From JBGSYN01 sp041750975 (GTDB lineage Bacteria > Pseudomonadota > Alphaproteobacteria > Geminicoccales > Geminicoccaceae), in contig JBGSYN010000236.1 of assembly GCA_041750975.1 (NCBI GenBank), positions 1-22,770 on the forward strand: a stretch of DNA of 22,770 nt, in the 5' to 3' direction. The translations under genes and the position numbers were made by a program. Shown in pieces: positions 8,197 to 17,521 of the stretch (the stretch's first letter is position 1; each line of letters opens with the position of its first letter). Under the pieces are notes generated by a model, which saw only the letters and a list, made by a program, of their open reading frames with translations, did not search any database and was not told the origin of the DNA.

Positions 8197-8197
<1 letters not shown>
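6929..8197 (-). CDS. coxE: CoxE-like VWA-domain protein
   Basis: 422 residues, CoxE family. An N-terminal helical part (about 1-110) and an acidic, charged stretch (about 125-145) precede a von Willebrand A domain at about 228-400. The MIDAS metal site is visible: D235-x-S237-x-S239 in LSDISGSMS, T300 in WSGGTRIG and D329 in LITDG. With its MoxR partner CoxD it forms an ATPase/adaptor pair known in cox clusters to be needed for maturing the metal site of the hydroxylase. The ATG at 8197 overlaps the coxD stop by one base (TGATG), so expression is tightly coupled. Cytoplasmic, with no signal peptide or membrane segment. Confidence 0.9.
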
Positions 8198-9147
<950 letters not shown>

Positions 9148-9174
9148 TATCGCTTCAGAAGATTGAGGCTTTTC

Positions 9175-9207
9175 GAAAAAAGAAAAGAGGGGGCTCACAC
9201 CCCCTCT
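9175..9207 (-). terminator. Rho-independent terminator or attenuator between coxM and coxD
   Basis: On the minus strand, AGAGGGGG and CCCCCTCT (plus-strand arms 9186-9193 and 9200-9207) form a perfect 8-bp stem with a 6-base loop. A T-rich tail, TTTCTTTTTT, follows at once. It lies 39 bases after the coxM stop and 39 bases before the coxD ATG. This is the clearest terminator in the window and splits the cluster into structural and maturation halves. Confidence 0.8.
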
Positions 9208-9245
9208 CTCCAACGATGTTGGAACGATTCTTGTCGATCGGCCCG

Positions 9246-10043
9246 CTAGCCGAGGATTTTCGCCACCGCACGCTTGGTCATGACTTTGATCAGGTGGGCC
9301 CGGTAGGCGGCGCTGCCGTGGATATCGCTGTTGAGGTCGGTAGCATCGACGGTCAGGCTTTCGAGTGCATCCGGCGAGAAGTTCGAGCCGAGCGCCTGTT
9401 CCGCCTCGGTCCAGCGGAAAGGGCAAGGAGCCGCACCCGTGATGGCGACGCGAACCTCGCCATTCTGCTCATGCACCATCGATCCGACCATCGCATAGCG
9501 GGAAGCGGGATTGGGGAACTTCATATAGGCCGCACGCCCCGGCTTCGGGAACTTGATGGCGGTGACGATCTCGTCTTCCTCGAGGGCCGTCTCGAACATG
9601 GCCGTAAAGAAATCGTCGCCCGGAATTTCCCGACTGTTGGTGACGACGGTAGCCTTGAGGCTCAAAATAGCGCCCGGATAATCCGCCGCCGGGTCGTTGT
9701 TGCTGATCGAGCCGCCGATCGTGCCGCGATTGCGCACTTGCGGGTCGCCCACATGCTCGGCGAGAGCGGCAAGCGCCGGGTTGGCGCGCTTGACGACATC
9801 CGAAAAAGCGATCTCGCCATGCCGCGTCATGGCGCCGATGACCAGACCGCCACCTTCCTCCCTGATGCCTCGAAGCTCGGCTATGCCGTTGAGGTCGATC
9901 AGATCGGAGGGCTGGGCCAGCCGCTGCTTTAGGGTGGGCACGAAGGTGTGGCCCCCGGCCAGGAGCTTGGCGTCTTCCAGTTGCGACAGCAGCTGGGCCG
10001 CCTCGGCGACGGAGCTGGGCTTGTGATAATTGAAATCGTACAT
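9246..10043 (-). CDS. coxM: CoxM-like FAD-binding subunit of a molybdenum hydroxylase
   Basis: 265 residues, the medium subunit that carries FAD and passes electrons from the iron-sulfur clusters to the acceptor. The two FAD pyrophosphate motifs are AGGHT (29-33; canonical AGGHS) and TIGGS (108-112; canonical TIGGN). These are followed by NNDPAADYPGAIL, typical of this family. The C-terminal CO_deh_flav domain covers about 165-262. Length is normal for a bacterial CoxM of the shorter, form II type. The gene starts 30 bases after the coxL stop and has AGGAAGGA before the ATG. A terminator hairpin follows it. Confidence 0.92.
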   Translation of the reverse strand: MYDFNYHKPSSVAEAAQLLSQLEDAKLLAGGHTFVPTLKQRLAQPSDLIDLNGIAELRGIREEGGGLVIGAMTRHGEIAFSDVVKRANPALAALAEHVGDPQVRNRGTIGGSISNNDPAADYPGAILSLKATVVTNSREIPGDDFFTAMFETALEEDEIVTAIKFPKPGRAAYMKFPNPASRYAMVGSMVHEQNGEVRVAITGAAPCPFRWTEAEQALGSNFSPDALESLTVDATDLNSDIHGSAAYRAHLIKVMTKRAVAKILG

Positions 10044-10073
10044 GGTGCTCGTTCCTTCCTATCGTTGCTTCGT

Positions 10074-12440
10074 TTATTCGGCGGCTAGTGGCATCTGACG
10101 GCTCTGCAGCACCCGCCAGACTTTTTCCGGCGTGGCGGGCATGTCGACATGGGTGCCGATCGCGTTGGAGATGGCATTGATGACGGCAGCGGGGGCGCCG
10201 ATGGCACCGGCCTCGCCGCAGCCTTTGACGCCGAGCGAATTTGAGGTGCAGGGAGTGCCGGCCACCGTGTGAACCTCAAAATAGGGCACATTGTCGGCCC
10301 GCGGCATGCAGTAATCCATATAGGAGCCTGTCACCAGCTGGCCGGTGTCGTCGTAGACCGCGTGCTCGTAGAGGGCCTGACCGATGCCGTGGACAAGCCC
10401 GCCATGGACCTGGCCCTCGACGATCATCGGATTGACGACATTGCCGAAATCGTCGACCGCGACGAGCCGCTCGACCGTGGTAATCCCGGTATTCTGGTCG
10501 ATCTCGACCTCGCACACATAGGTGCCGGCAGGGAAGGTGAAGTTGGGCGGATCGAAGAACGCCATCTCCTCCATGCCCGGTTCGAGATCGGCCGGATAAT
10601 TGTGCGGGACATAGGCCGCGAACACGATTTCGCCGATGGATTTCGCCCGGTCCGTGCCGCGAACGCCGAAACTGCCGTTCTTAAATTCGATATCGCCTTC
10701 CGAGGCCTCGAGCAAGTGCGCTGCGATCTTCTTGCCCTTCTCGATAAGCTTGTCGCAGGATTTGGCGATGGCTTCGCCACCGACGGCCAGCGACCGTGAA
10801 CCGTAGGTGCCCATGCCGACCGGCGTCTTCTCGGTGTCGCCGTGTATGACCTCGATATCGTCCATCGGCACACCGAGCTTCGTCGACACCAACTGGGCGA
10901 AGGTCGTTTCGTGACCCTGGCCATGGGTGTGCGTGCCGGTCATTACCTGCAGCTTGCCTGTGTGCGAAAAGCGCACTTTGGCACTCTCCCAAAGGCCGAC
11001 GCCGGCGCCGAGCGAGCCCACTACAGCCGAGGGTGCGATGCCGCACGCCTCGATGTAACAGCAGACCCCGATACCCCGCAGCTTGCCCTGGGCTTCGCTC
11101 GAGGCGCGGCGCTGGGCGAAGTTGGCGTAATCGACGAGCCCGAGCGCTTCGTCGAGCGTCTTCTCGTAGTCTCCCGTGTCGTAAATGAGGGCTACGGGAG
11201 TCCGATAGGGGAAGGCGTCCTTGGGGATAAAATTGCGCCGGCGTAGTTCGGCCGGATCCATGCCGATATCACGAGCCGCCTGATCGACCAGGGTTTCGAT
11301 GAGGTAGCATGCCTCCGGTCGTCCAGCGCCGCGATTGGCGTCGACCGGCACGGTATTGGTGTAGTAGGCCTGGACGTCGCAATAGATCGAAGGCGTCTTG
11401 TATTGGCCGGCGAGCAGGGTCGCGTAGAGATAGGTCGGGACGCAACTGGAAAAGGTCGACATGTAGGCGCCGAGATTGGCCTTGGTATTGACCCTGAGCG
11501 CCAGGAAATTGCCGTCATTATCGAGCGCAAGTTCGGCCTTGGAGATGTGGTCGCGGCCATGCGCATCCGTGATGAAGGCCTCGCTCCGGTCGGAGGTCCA
11601 CTTGACCGGCACGCCGTTGAGTCGGCGTGAAGCCCAGACGACAGCGCATTCTTCGTTATAGATGAAGATTTTCGAGCCGAAGCCGCCGCCGACATCCGGT
11701 GCGATCACATGCAGCTTGTGCTCGGGCGCGACATTGACGAAGGCCGACATGACGAGCCGATGCACATGCGGGTTCTGGCTGGTGAGATAAAGGGTCGAAC
11801 TGCCGGTTCCAGGCTCATAGGCGCCGATCGCGGCGCGCGGCTCCATGGCGTTCGTGATAAGCCGATTATTGACGATCTCGACCTTGGCGATTTGCGCGGC
11901 CTTGCCGAAGGCGGCGTCGACCTGCGCCCGATCACCGATTTCCCAGTCATAGATGAGGTTGTTCGGAATATCGTCATGAACCACGGGGCCGCCATGCGCT
12001 TCGCCGACATCGGCAATGGCGGGCAATTCTTCCCAGTCGATCTGCAGCATTTCCGCCGCGGCCTCCGCTCCCTCATGGGTGGAGGCGATCACCATGGCGA
12101 CGGGATCGCCGACATAGCGGGCCTTGCCTTGGGCGAGCACGGGGTGGGGGCCCATTTTCATGTCCGACCCGTCTTTAGATCGGACCATCCAGCCACAGGG
12201 GAGATTGCCCAGGCCGTCGGCCGCCGCGTCCTCGCCGGTCAGGACGGCAAGCACACCCGGCCAGTCCAGTGCGGCCTGGACATCGACGCCATTGATGCGG
12301 GCATGGGCATGTGGCGACCGCACGAACACGGCATAGGCCTGGCCGGGCTGGTTGATATCATCCGTGTAGCGGCCTCTGCCGGTAATGAAGCGCTTGTCCT
12401 CGACCCTGAGGGTCCGCGCGCCGATTCCCTGATCGTTCAT
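10074..12440 (-). CDS. Form II CoxL-like molybdopterin large subunit (xanthine dehydrogenase family), substrate unknown
   Basis: 788 residues, full length for the family. The Ald_Xan_dh_C domain covers about 15-130 and the molybdopterin-binding domain the rest. Motifs are PDVGGGFGSK (248-257), THTHGQGHETTFAQL (503-517) and KGCGEAG with the catalytic glutamate E743. The active-site loop reads A368-N-R-G-A-G-R374. True CO dehydrogenase (form I) has AYxCSFR with a cysteine binding copper. Form II has AYRGAGR. This protein is form II with Asn for Tyr and has no copper-binding cysteine, so CO oxidation should not be assumed. TGAGG lies eight bases before the ATG. coxS is 69 bp upstream and coxM follows. 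The substrate may be an aldehyde or N-heterocycle, which is inference. Confidence 0.93.
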   Translation of the reverse strand: MNDQGIGARTLRVEDKRFITGRGRYTDDINQPGQAYAVFVRSPHAHARINGVDVQAALDWPGVLAVLTGEDAAADGLGNLPCGWMVRSKDGSDMKMGPHPVLAQGKARYVGDPVAMVIASTHEGAEAAAEMLQIDWEELPAIADVGEAHGGPVVHDDIPNNLIYDWEIGDRAQVDAAFGKAAQIAKVEIVNNRLITNAMEPRAAIGAYEPGTGSSTLYLTSQNPHVHRLVMSAFVNVAPEHKLHVIAPDVGGGFGSKIFIYNEECAVVWASRRLNGVPVKWTSDRSEAFITDAHGRDHISKAELALDNDGNFLALRVNTKANLGAYMSTFSSCVPTYLYATLLAGQYKTPSIYCDVQAYYTNTVPVDANRGAGRPEACYLIETLVDQAARDIGMDPAELRRRNFIPKDAFPYRTPVALIYDTGDYEKTLDEALGLVDYANFAQRRASSEAQGKLRGIGVCCYIEACGIAPSAVVGSLGAGVGLWESAKVRFSHTGKLQVMTGTHTHGQGHETTFAQLVSTKLGVPMDDIEVIHGDTEKTPVGMGTYGSRSLAVGGEAIAKSCDKLIEKGKKIAAHLLEASEGDIEFKNGSFGVRGTDRAKSIGEIVFAAYVPHNYPADLEPGMEEMAFFDPPNFTFPAGTYVCEVEIDQNTGITTVERLVAVDDFGNVVNPMIVEGQVHGGLVHGIGQALYEHAVYDDTGQLVTGSYMDYCMPRADNVPYFEVHTVAGTPCTSNSLGVKGCGEAGAIGAPAAVINAISNAIGTHVDMPATPEKVWRVLQSRQMPLAAE

Positions 12441-12509
12441 GTCATTTGCCTCAGTTGGACTGCCCCCACAGTATCAGCTTGTATTCGCGTAAGTGCGAAA
12501 CGGTGTGCC

Positions 12510-12983
<474 letters not shown>

Positions 12984-12989
12984 CACTTA

Positions 12990-12994
12990 CCTCC
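12990..12994 (-). promoter_or_regulatory. Strong ribosome binding site of coxS
   Basis: GGAGG on the minus strand, six bases before ATG 12983. Its spacing rules out the adjacent GTG codon as the main start. Confidence 0.6.
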
Positions 12995-13086
12995 CAGAAC
13001 TGAGTAAAAAAACGACGTAAGCCAGCGAAGGACCCGCAGACCCCGAACTTGGAATGAGTCGAAAGTAGGAACCCTTGGCCCGAGCG

Positions 13087-13851
13087 TCAAACGATCAACG
13101 CAAGGATTATCCCGACAACGACGATGGCGCTGATCCACAAGAGGGGATTGCGCCCCCAATCCATGAAGTTGTCACGGGCTGCAACGCTGCTCCCGCGGGC
13201 CGTCGGCGGCGCGGAAAACATGTTTGAGACGCTGGAGTTTGCCGCGAGGTCCGCACTGTCTGAAGAAGAAGCTTCGGAAACAGGCGGCGGCGAGGGCGTC
13301 GGTTCGGGCGGTGTCGGCTCGGATGGCGCCTTCTTGGGTGGCGTTGGCGGAGCCTCGGCCTTGGCGTCGACAATGCCCGCCTTTTCGGGAGCGCTCTCGC
13401 CTTCGGCTTCTTCGCCGGCGACGATCCTGGCGAAATTGGAGAAGAACTGGTCGGCGATTTTCTTGGCGCTGCCCTGGACCAGCCGCGAGCCGATCTGCGC
13501 AAGCTTCCCGCCGACATCGGCCTTGGCGTCGTAGCGCAGGACGGTCTCGTCGCCATCCTCGTCGAGCTGGACATTGGCGCCGCCCTTGGCGAAACCAGCG
13601 GCGCCGCCGCGTCCTTCGCCGGAAATCGTATAGCTCTCCGGCGCCTTGATATTGCTCAGCGTCACCTTGCCGGCGAACTTGGCATTGACCGGGCCGATCT
13701 TGGCACGCACTTTGGCTTCGAGCTCGTCGTCGCTGACCTTGTCGAGCTCCTCGCATCCTGGAATAGCCTGCTTGAGAATCTCCGGATCGTTCAGGCCCTC
13801 CCAAACCTTCTGGCGCGGCGCCTTGATCCGATACTCACCAGCCATATCCAT
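13087..13851 (-). CDS. coxG: CoxG-like SRPBCC protein with C-terminal membrane anchor
   Basis: 254 residues. Residues about 1-145 form a CoxG-type SRPBCC domain: MDMAGEYRIKAPRQKVWEGL, DPEILKQAIPGCEEL, and the GxGRGGAAGFAKGGANVQL strand pair. Residues about 150-230 are a Pro/Ala/Ser-rich linker with several PTPP/PEPTPSPPP runs. Residues 237-254 (LLWISAIVVVGIILALIV) are a single membrane helix ending the protein. CoxG anchors CO dehydrogenase at the membrane in Oligotropha, and SRPBCC CoxG proteins have been linked to quinone delivery in mycobacteria. A similar role for this hydroxylase is inference. ATG 13851 has GGGAG eight bases before it. It is the first gene of the cluster and is divergent from the amidase operon. 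Confidence 0.88.
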   Translation of the reverse strand: MDMAGEYRIKAPRQKVWEGLNDPEILKQAIPGCEELDKVSDDELEAKVRAKIGPVNAKFAGKVTLSNIKAPESYTISGEGRGGAAGFAKGGANVQLDEDGDETVLRYDAKADVGGKLAQIGSRLVQGSAKKIADQFFSNFARIVAGEEAEGESAPEKAGIVDAKAEAPPTPPKKAPSEPTPPEPTPSPPPVSEASSSDSADLAANSSVSNMFSAPPTARGSSVAARDNFMDWGRNPLLWISAIVVVGIILALIV

Positions 13852-14032
13852 CGAAGTGTCTCCCGGGTGCTATTGCTGTGCCTTGCCATAGACGCGGATC
13901 GTGCTTTCGGCAACAGTGTCGCACCTTTGTCGCGGCCTGACCGAGCCGCAATTTTCGTCATAGCTGCCATGTCTTGATCGCTGGAACCTATCGTGTATCG
14001 ACACCGCGATCGACTATCGAGGATTGAGTGTA
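13852..14032. promoter_or_regulatory. Divergent promoter region between coxG and the amidase operon
   Basis: 181 bases separate two outward-facing gene groups, so promoters for both should lie here. TATCG-type words recur near 13989-14018, but no clear -35/-10 pair or long dyad can be picked out by eye. No molybdenum-cofactor riboswitch was recognised. The assignment rests on gene orientation only. Confidence 0.4.
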
Positions 14033-14245
14033 ATGAGTCCTGAAGAGGGCGATGGTTCTTCCCTGCCGGCCGAAGATGTTCCCGATGCGGCCGCCGATAT
14101 CGAGATCAGCGATGCGGCGAGAGCCACTGCGGCGGCGCTTGCGACAAGAGCACGAGAGCTCACGGTCGATCTGCCTCTCGATCTGGATATTCATGCTTTC
14201 GGCAGGGCACTGGAGGCGCTCGCACCCGGCGAGCCCGAGCGATGA
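14033..14245 (+). CDS. Small acidic protein coupled to the amidase, function unknown
   Basis: A 70-residue acidic protein with no family recognised with certainty. The first 25 residues look disordered (MSPEEGDGSSLPAEDVPD). The rest is predicted helical and Ala/Leu-rich: an ISDAARATAAALATRARELT stretch, then VDLPLDLDIHAFGRALEALA. The ATG at 14033 has GAGG ten bases upstream. A TTG at 14024 is too close to that site to be the likely start. The stop overlaps the amidase ATG by four bases (ATGA), so the two are co-translated. Small helical proteins encoded just before amidases, such as AtzG (before AtzE) or GatC, act as partner subunits. This one could be an analogue, which is inference from position and size. 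Confidence 0.65.
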   Translation: MSPEEGDGSSLPAEDVPDAAADIEISDAARATAAALATRARELTVDLPLDLDIHAFGRALEALAPGEPER

Positions 14246-15657
14246 GCAAGAGCGAGCTTTTGCAATTCGAGGCCTTCGACATTGCTGCGAAGATCCGGGC
14301 CGGCGAGATTTCATCGCGCGAAGTGACCGAGGCCGCAATCGAGGCACTGGAAACCCGAGGGCGTGATCTTAATGCCGTCGTCGAGCTCGATGCGGCAGGC
14401 GCTCTGGCCGCCGCCGACGCGTGTGATGTCGAGCGGGCGCAGGGTCGTTTCCGCGGGCCGCTGCATGGACTGCCGCTGGCCCACAAGGACATGTTCTACC
14501 GGGCAGGGCGGATGGCCGCGAGCGGGACCAGGATCCGCCAGGATTTCGTGCCGGACACCACGGCCACGGTGCTGCAACGGCTCGATCGCGCCGGTGCCAT
14601 CGATCTCGGCCGGCTGCATATGGTCGAGTTTGCGCTTGGCCTGACCGGACATAACGCGATCACGGGTACGCCGCGCAATCCATGGAACCCGGATTATGTG
14701 CCCGGCGGCTCATCGAGCGGACCTGCGGCAACCGTCGCGGCGAGAATCAATTACATGACGCTCGGCTCGGACACTGGCGGATCGATCCGCGGACCGGCCG
14801 CCTGTTGCGGCATAGTCGGCATCAAGCCGACATTCGGCAGGGTCAGTAGGTTTGGTGCGATGCCTCTTTCGACGTCTTTGGATCATGTCGGGCCATTGGC
14901 GCGAAGTTCAAAGGATCTGGCGTTGATGCTGCACGTCATCGCCGGTCACGATCCCAACGATGCGACGACGAGCCGCCGCGCGGTCCCCGACTATGCCGGC
15001 TCGCTCGAGCATCCCATCAAAGGTCTGCGGATCGGGGTCAACGCTCAAGATTACGAGGAGCCCGTCGATGCGGAAGTCCAGCATCGCGCGGATGCCAGCC
15101 TCGAGGTCCTGAAATCCCTCGGGGCGGAGATCGTGCGCTTGGGACTGCCGGCCTTCGAGCCCTTCAACAGCCTAAGGCGCCTCATCATGTTCGTCGAGGC
15201 TGCAACGCTGCATCGCCGCTGGCTTCAAACGCAGCGGCAGCACTACAACCCTCAGACCCTGGCGCGGCTGGAACCCGGCTGCGCCATCGACGCGATCGAC
15301 TATCAAGCAGCACTCCGGGTTCGAGCGCCCATGCTCCGGGAATTCGTAAGCTCGGTGTTCGACAAGATCGATCTGTTGCACACGCCGACGCTGCCGGATC
15401 CGATCCCTAGGATCGACGAAAGCGACACCGGCGGCAGTCAGAAATTCGTCGAACTCGTCAATCGCATGGGCTACTTCGTCTGCCCGTTCAATTTTTTGGG
15501 ACTTCCGGCGATAAGCGTGCCAATCGGATTTCTGGACAATGGATTGCCGGCGGCGATGCAACTGGTGGGCCAGCCGTTCGATGAGGCGACCTTGTTGCGG
15601 GTCGGCAATGCCTATGAGCGCGAAACGGGCGTGATGACCCACGGACCGGACGATTGA
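14242..15657 (+). CDS. Amidase-signature family hydrolase
   Basis: 471 residues, normal for the family, with the complete Ser-cisSer-Lys catalytic set. K82 lies in LPLAHKDMF, the cis-serine lies in GGSSSG (155-160), and the nucleophile S181 lies in GSDTGGSIRGPAACCGIVGIK. It hydrolyses an amide bond. Absence of a gatB partner and of the typical GatA C-terminus argues against a tRNA amidotransferase role. AtzE-like, aryl- or alkyl-amide hydrolases are possible and the substrate cannot be read from sequence. It is translationally coupled to the small protein upstream and is followed 13 bases later by a permease gene. No signal peptide, so cytoplasmic. Confidence 0.88.
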   Translation: MSKSELLQFEAFDIAAKIRAGEISSREVTEAAIEALETRGRDLNAVVELDAAGALAAADACDVERAQGRFRGPLHGLPLAHKDMFYRAGRMAASGTRIRQDFVPDTTATVLQRLDRAGAIDLGRLHMVEFALGLTGHNAITGTPRNPWNPDYVPGGSSSGPAATVAARINYMTLGSDTGGSIRGPAACCGIVGIKPTFGRVSRFGAMPLSTSLDHVGPLARSSKDLALMLHVIAGHDPNDATTSRRAVPDYAGSLEHPIKGLRIGVNAQDYEEPVDAEVQHRADASLEVLKSLGAEIVRLGLPAFEPFNSLRRLIMFVEAATLHRRWLQTQRQHYNPQTLARLEPGCAIDAIDYQAALRVRAPMLREFVSSVFDKIDLLHTPTLPDPIPRIDESDTGGSQKFVELVNRMGYFVCPFNFLGLPAISVPIGFLDNGLPAAMQLVGQPFDEATLLRVGNAYERETGVMTHGPDD

Positions 15658-15670
15658 GACGAAGCCCATT

Positions 15671-16609
15671 GTGCGACTAGGTCGGGTCCGGCATCTGCCA
15701 CCCGAACTGCGCGGCATCCTCTTGGTCGTGGTCGGGATGTTCGTGCTGAGCATCATGGATGCGTTCAATAAATCGCTGACGGTTCACTATCCGCCGGCAC
15801 AAGTCGTCTGGCTGCGCTTCGCTTTTACGATTCCGATCATCGTCTTTTTCGTGGTTCCGCGGTACGGTCTCAAGGTCTTCAAGACAACACGGCCCGGCCT
15901 GCAGATCGTGCGCAGCGTTTTGTTCGCGGTGCAGATGACCATCGCACTCTCGGTTTTCGCGGTGATGCCACTTGCCGATGTCCACGCCCTTTTGGCGACC
16001 ACGCCGCTATTCGTTACCGCCCTCTCCGTACCGGTTCTCGGCGAAGCCGTAGGCCGGATGCGCTGGATCGCCGTTGCCATCGGCTTCCTCGGGGCGATGG
16101 TGGTGATCAGGCCCGGTATTGCCGCTATCGAGCCCGCAACACTCCTGGCGCTCCTGGCCGCCTTCATGTTCGCGATGATACAGTTCGTGACACGGGTCGT
16201 GGCCCGCGCGGACGGTGCGATTACGACGTTCGCCCTGCAGATCGTCGGTGTTTCCCTGGCGTTGAGCTTGGCCGCACCCTGGTTCGCAATACCCATCGCT
16301 TGGGTCCATGTCCCAGCTTTCATCATCATCGCCATTCTTGGCGCATTCGGACATTTCTGCCTGATCCTGGCGCTTTCCCTGGCGCCGGCAGTCGTGATTC
16401 AACCTTTCACCTATTCGATCATGATCTATGCGACGATCATCGGCTATCTGGTCTTCGGCGACTTTCCCGATGCGATGACCGTCACAGGAGGTATTCTCAT
16501 CGCCACCGCGGGCATCTATGCACTTCGACACGAACAGCTGGAAAGCCGCAGGGCCCGTGTGAGCGAAGCCAGTGCGGCGGTTGGTCCCCAGCGTCGAGAC
16601 CCTATCTGA
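15671..16609 (+). CDS. EamA-family (drug/metabolite transporter superfamily) permease
   Basis: 312 residues with about ten hydrophobic segments in two EamA repeats (about 15-140 and 150-285), starting LRGILLVVVGMFVLSIMD and ending VTGGILIATAGIYALRHEQLE. Typical family features include VVWLRFAF after the first helix pair and AFGHFCLILALSLAPAVVIQP in the second repeat. A charged cytoplasmic tail follows. The GTG start at 15671 gives the family's usual N-terminus, and its ribosome binding site is weak. It follows the amidase by 13 bases and probably shares its transcript, so it may move the amidase substrate or product. Direction of transport is not predictable. Confidence 0.85.
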   Translation: MRLGRVRHLPPELRGILLVVVGMFVLSIMDAFNKSLTVHYPPAQVVWLRFAFTIPIIVFFVVPRYGLKVFKTTRPGLQIVRSVLFAVQMTIALSVFAVMPLADVHALLATTPLFVTALSVPVLGEAVGRMRWIAVAIGFLGAMVVIRPGIAAIEPATLLALLAAFMFAMIQFVTRVVARADGAITTFALQIVGVSLALSLAAPWFAIPIAWVHVPAFIIIAILGAFGHFCLILALSLAPAVVIQPFTYSIMIYATIIGYLVFGDFPDAMTVTGGILIATAGIYALRHEQLESRRARVSEASAAVGPQRRDPI

Positions 16610-16657
16610 TAGAGTGGTTTGCAGACGGGAATGCGGAGTTCATCGAGAGTGCGCGAC

Positions 16658-16661
16658 AAGG
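16658..16661 (+). promoter_or_regulatory. Ribosome binding site supporting the map start at 16667
   Basis: AAGG five bases before ATG 16667. The upstream in-frame TTG (16619) and ATG (16631) have no such site. Confidence 0.45.
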
Positions 16662-16666
16662 TGGCA

Positions 16667-17521
16667 ATGAGGGATCGACCCCGGATTATTCTGGATGTTG
16701 CTGGAACTGGCAAGCCTGTGCCGATCTATGACGATGCAGCGTTTGCGGGCATGCGGCGCGCCGGGCGATTGGCGGCCGAGACGCTGGATTTCATCACCGA
16801 CCATGTCGACGTCGGCGTCTCGACAGGCACCCTCGACCGGCTGATCGAAACTTTCATGTGCGATCATGGCGGCGTGCCGGCGACGATCGGCTATCGTGGC
16901 TACGAAAAGGCGAGCTGCATTTCCGTCAATCACGTCGTCAACCATGGCATCCCGAGCGATGAAAAGCGTCTCAATGACGGCGATATCCTGAACATCGACG
17001 TCACGGTCATTGTCGATGGCTGGTTCGGCGATACCAGCCGCATGTACAATGTGGGCGACAAGGTCTCGGTGAAGGCGCAAAAACTGGTCGATGTCACATT
17101 CGAGGCGATGTGGGCAGGTATCGACTGCGTGCGTCCGGGTGCGACCCTCGGCGATGTCGGCCATGCGATCCAGCATCATGCCGAGGCGGCCCGCTTCTCG
17201 GTGGTCCGCGAGTTCGTCGGTCACGGGCTCGGCAGGGTGTTTCACGATGCGCCCGAAGTGCGCCATTACGGCGAGCCGGGCATTGGACTGGAACTCACGC
17301 CCGGCATGATCTTCACGATCGAACCGATGATCAATGCCGGGAGGGCTGCGGTGAAGATCCTCTCCGACGGCTGGACCACGGTGACCCGCGACCGGTCGTT
17401 GTCGGCGCAGTTCGAGCATACCGTGGGTGTCACCGAAGCGGGCTACGAGATCTTCACGCCGTCGCCGCGCCGTTTCGAGCGGCCGCCTTATGCTTCCGGG
17501 AGCGATGCGGTTGCGGTTTGA
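16667..17521 (+). CDS. map: Type I methionine aminopeptidase
   Basis: 284 residues from the preferred ATG. It removes the initiator methionine from new proteins in the cytoplasm. All metal and substrate residues are visible: H93 (VVNHGIP), D111 (NIDVTV), D122 (FGDTS), H186 (VGHGLG), E219 (TIEPM) and E250 (QFEHT). Frames starting at 16619 or 16631 would add 16 or 12 residues unlike the family. The common SxNxVVCHGIP motif has Asn for Cys here (SVNHVVNHGIP). It lies 57 bp after the permease and its 3' end overlaps the convergent GGDEF gene by 34 bp. This is a housekeeping gene. Confidence 0.94.
   Translation: MRDRPRIILDVAGTGKPVPIYDDAAFAGMRRAGRLAAETLDFITDHVDVGVSTGTLDRLIETFMCDHGGVPATIGYRGYEKASCISVNHVVNHGIPSDEKRLNDGDILNIDVTVIVDGWFGDTSRMYNVGDKVSVKAQKLVDVTFEAMWAGIDCVRPGATLGDVGHAIQHHAEAARFSVVREFVGHGLGRVFHDAPEVRHYGEPGIGLELTPGMIFTIEPMINAGRAAVKILSDGWTTVTRDRSLSAQFEHTVGVTEAGYEIFTPSPRRFERPPYASGSDAVAV

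Noticed and set aside
9148..9426. N-terminal extension of CoxD up to 9426
   Set aside because: It would run through the end of coxM and the terminator hairpin; ATG 9147 gives normal family length.
13852..14032. Molybdenum-cofactor riboswitch upstream of coxG
   Set aside because: No extended helix set or recognisable conserved elements were seen in the leader.
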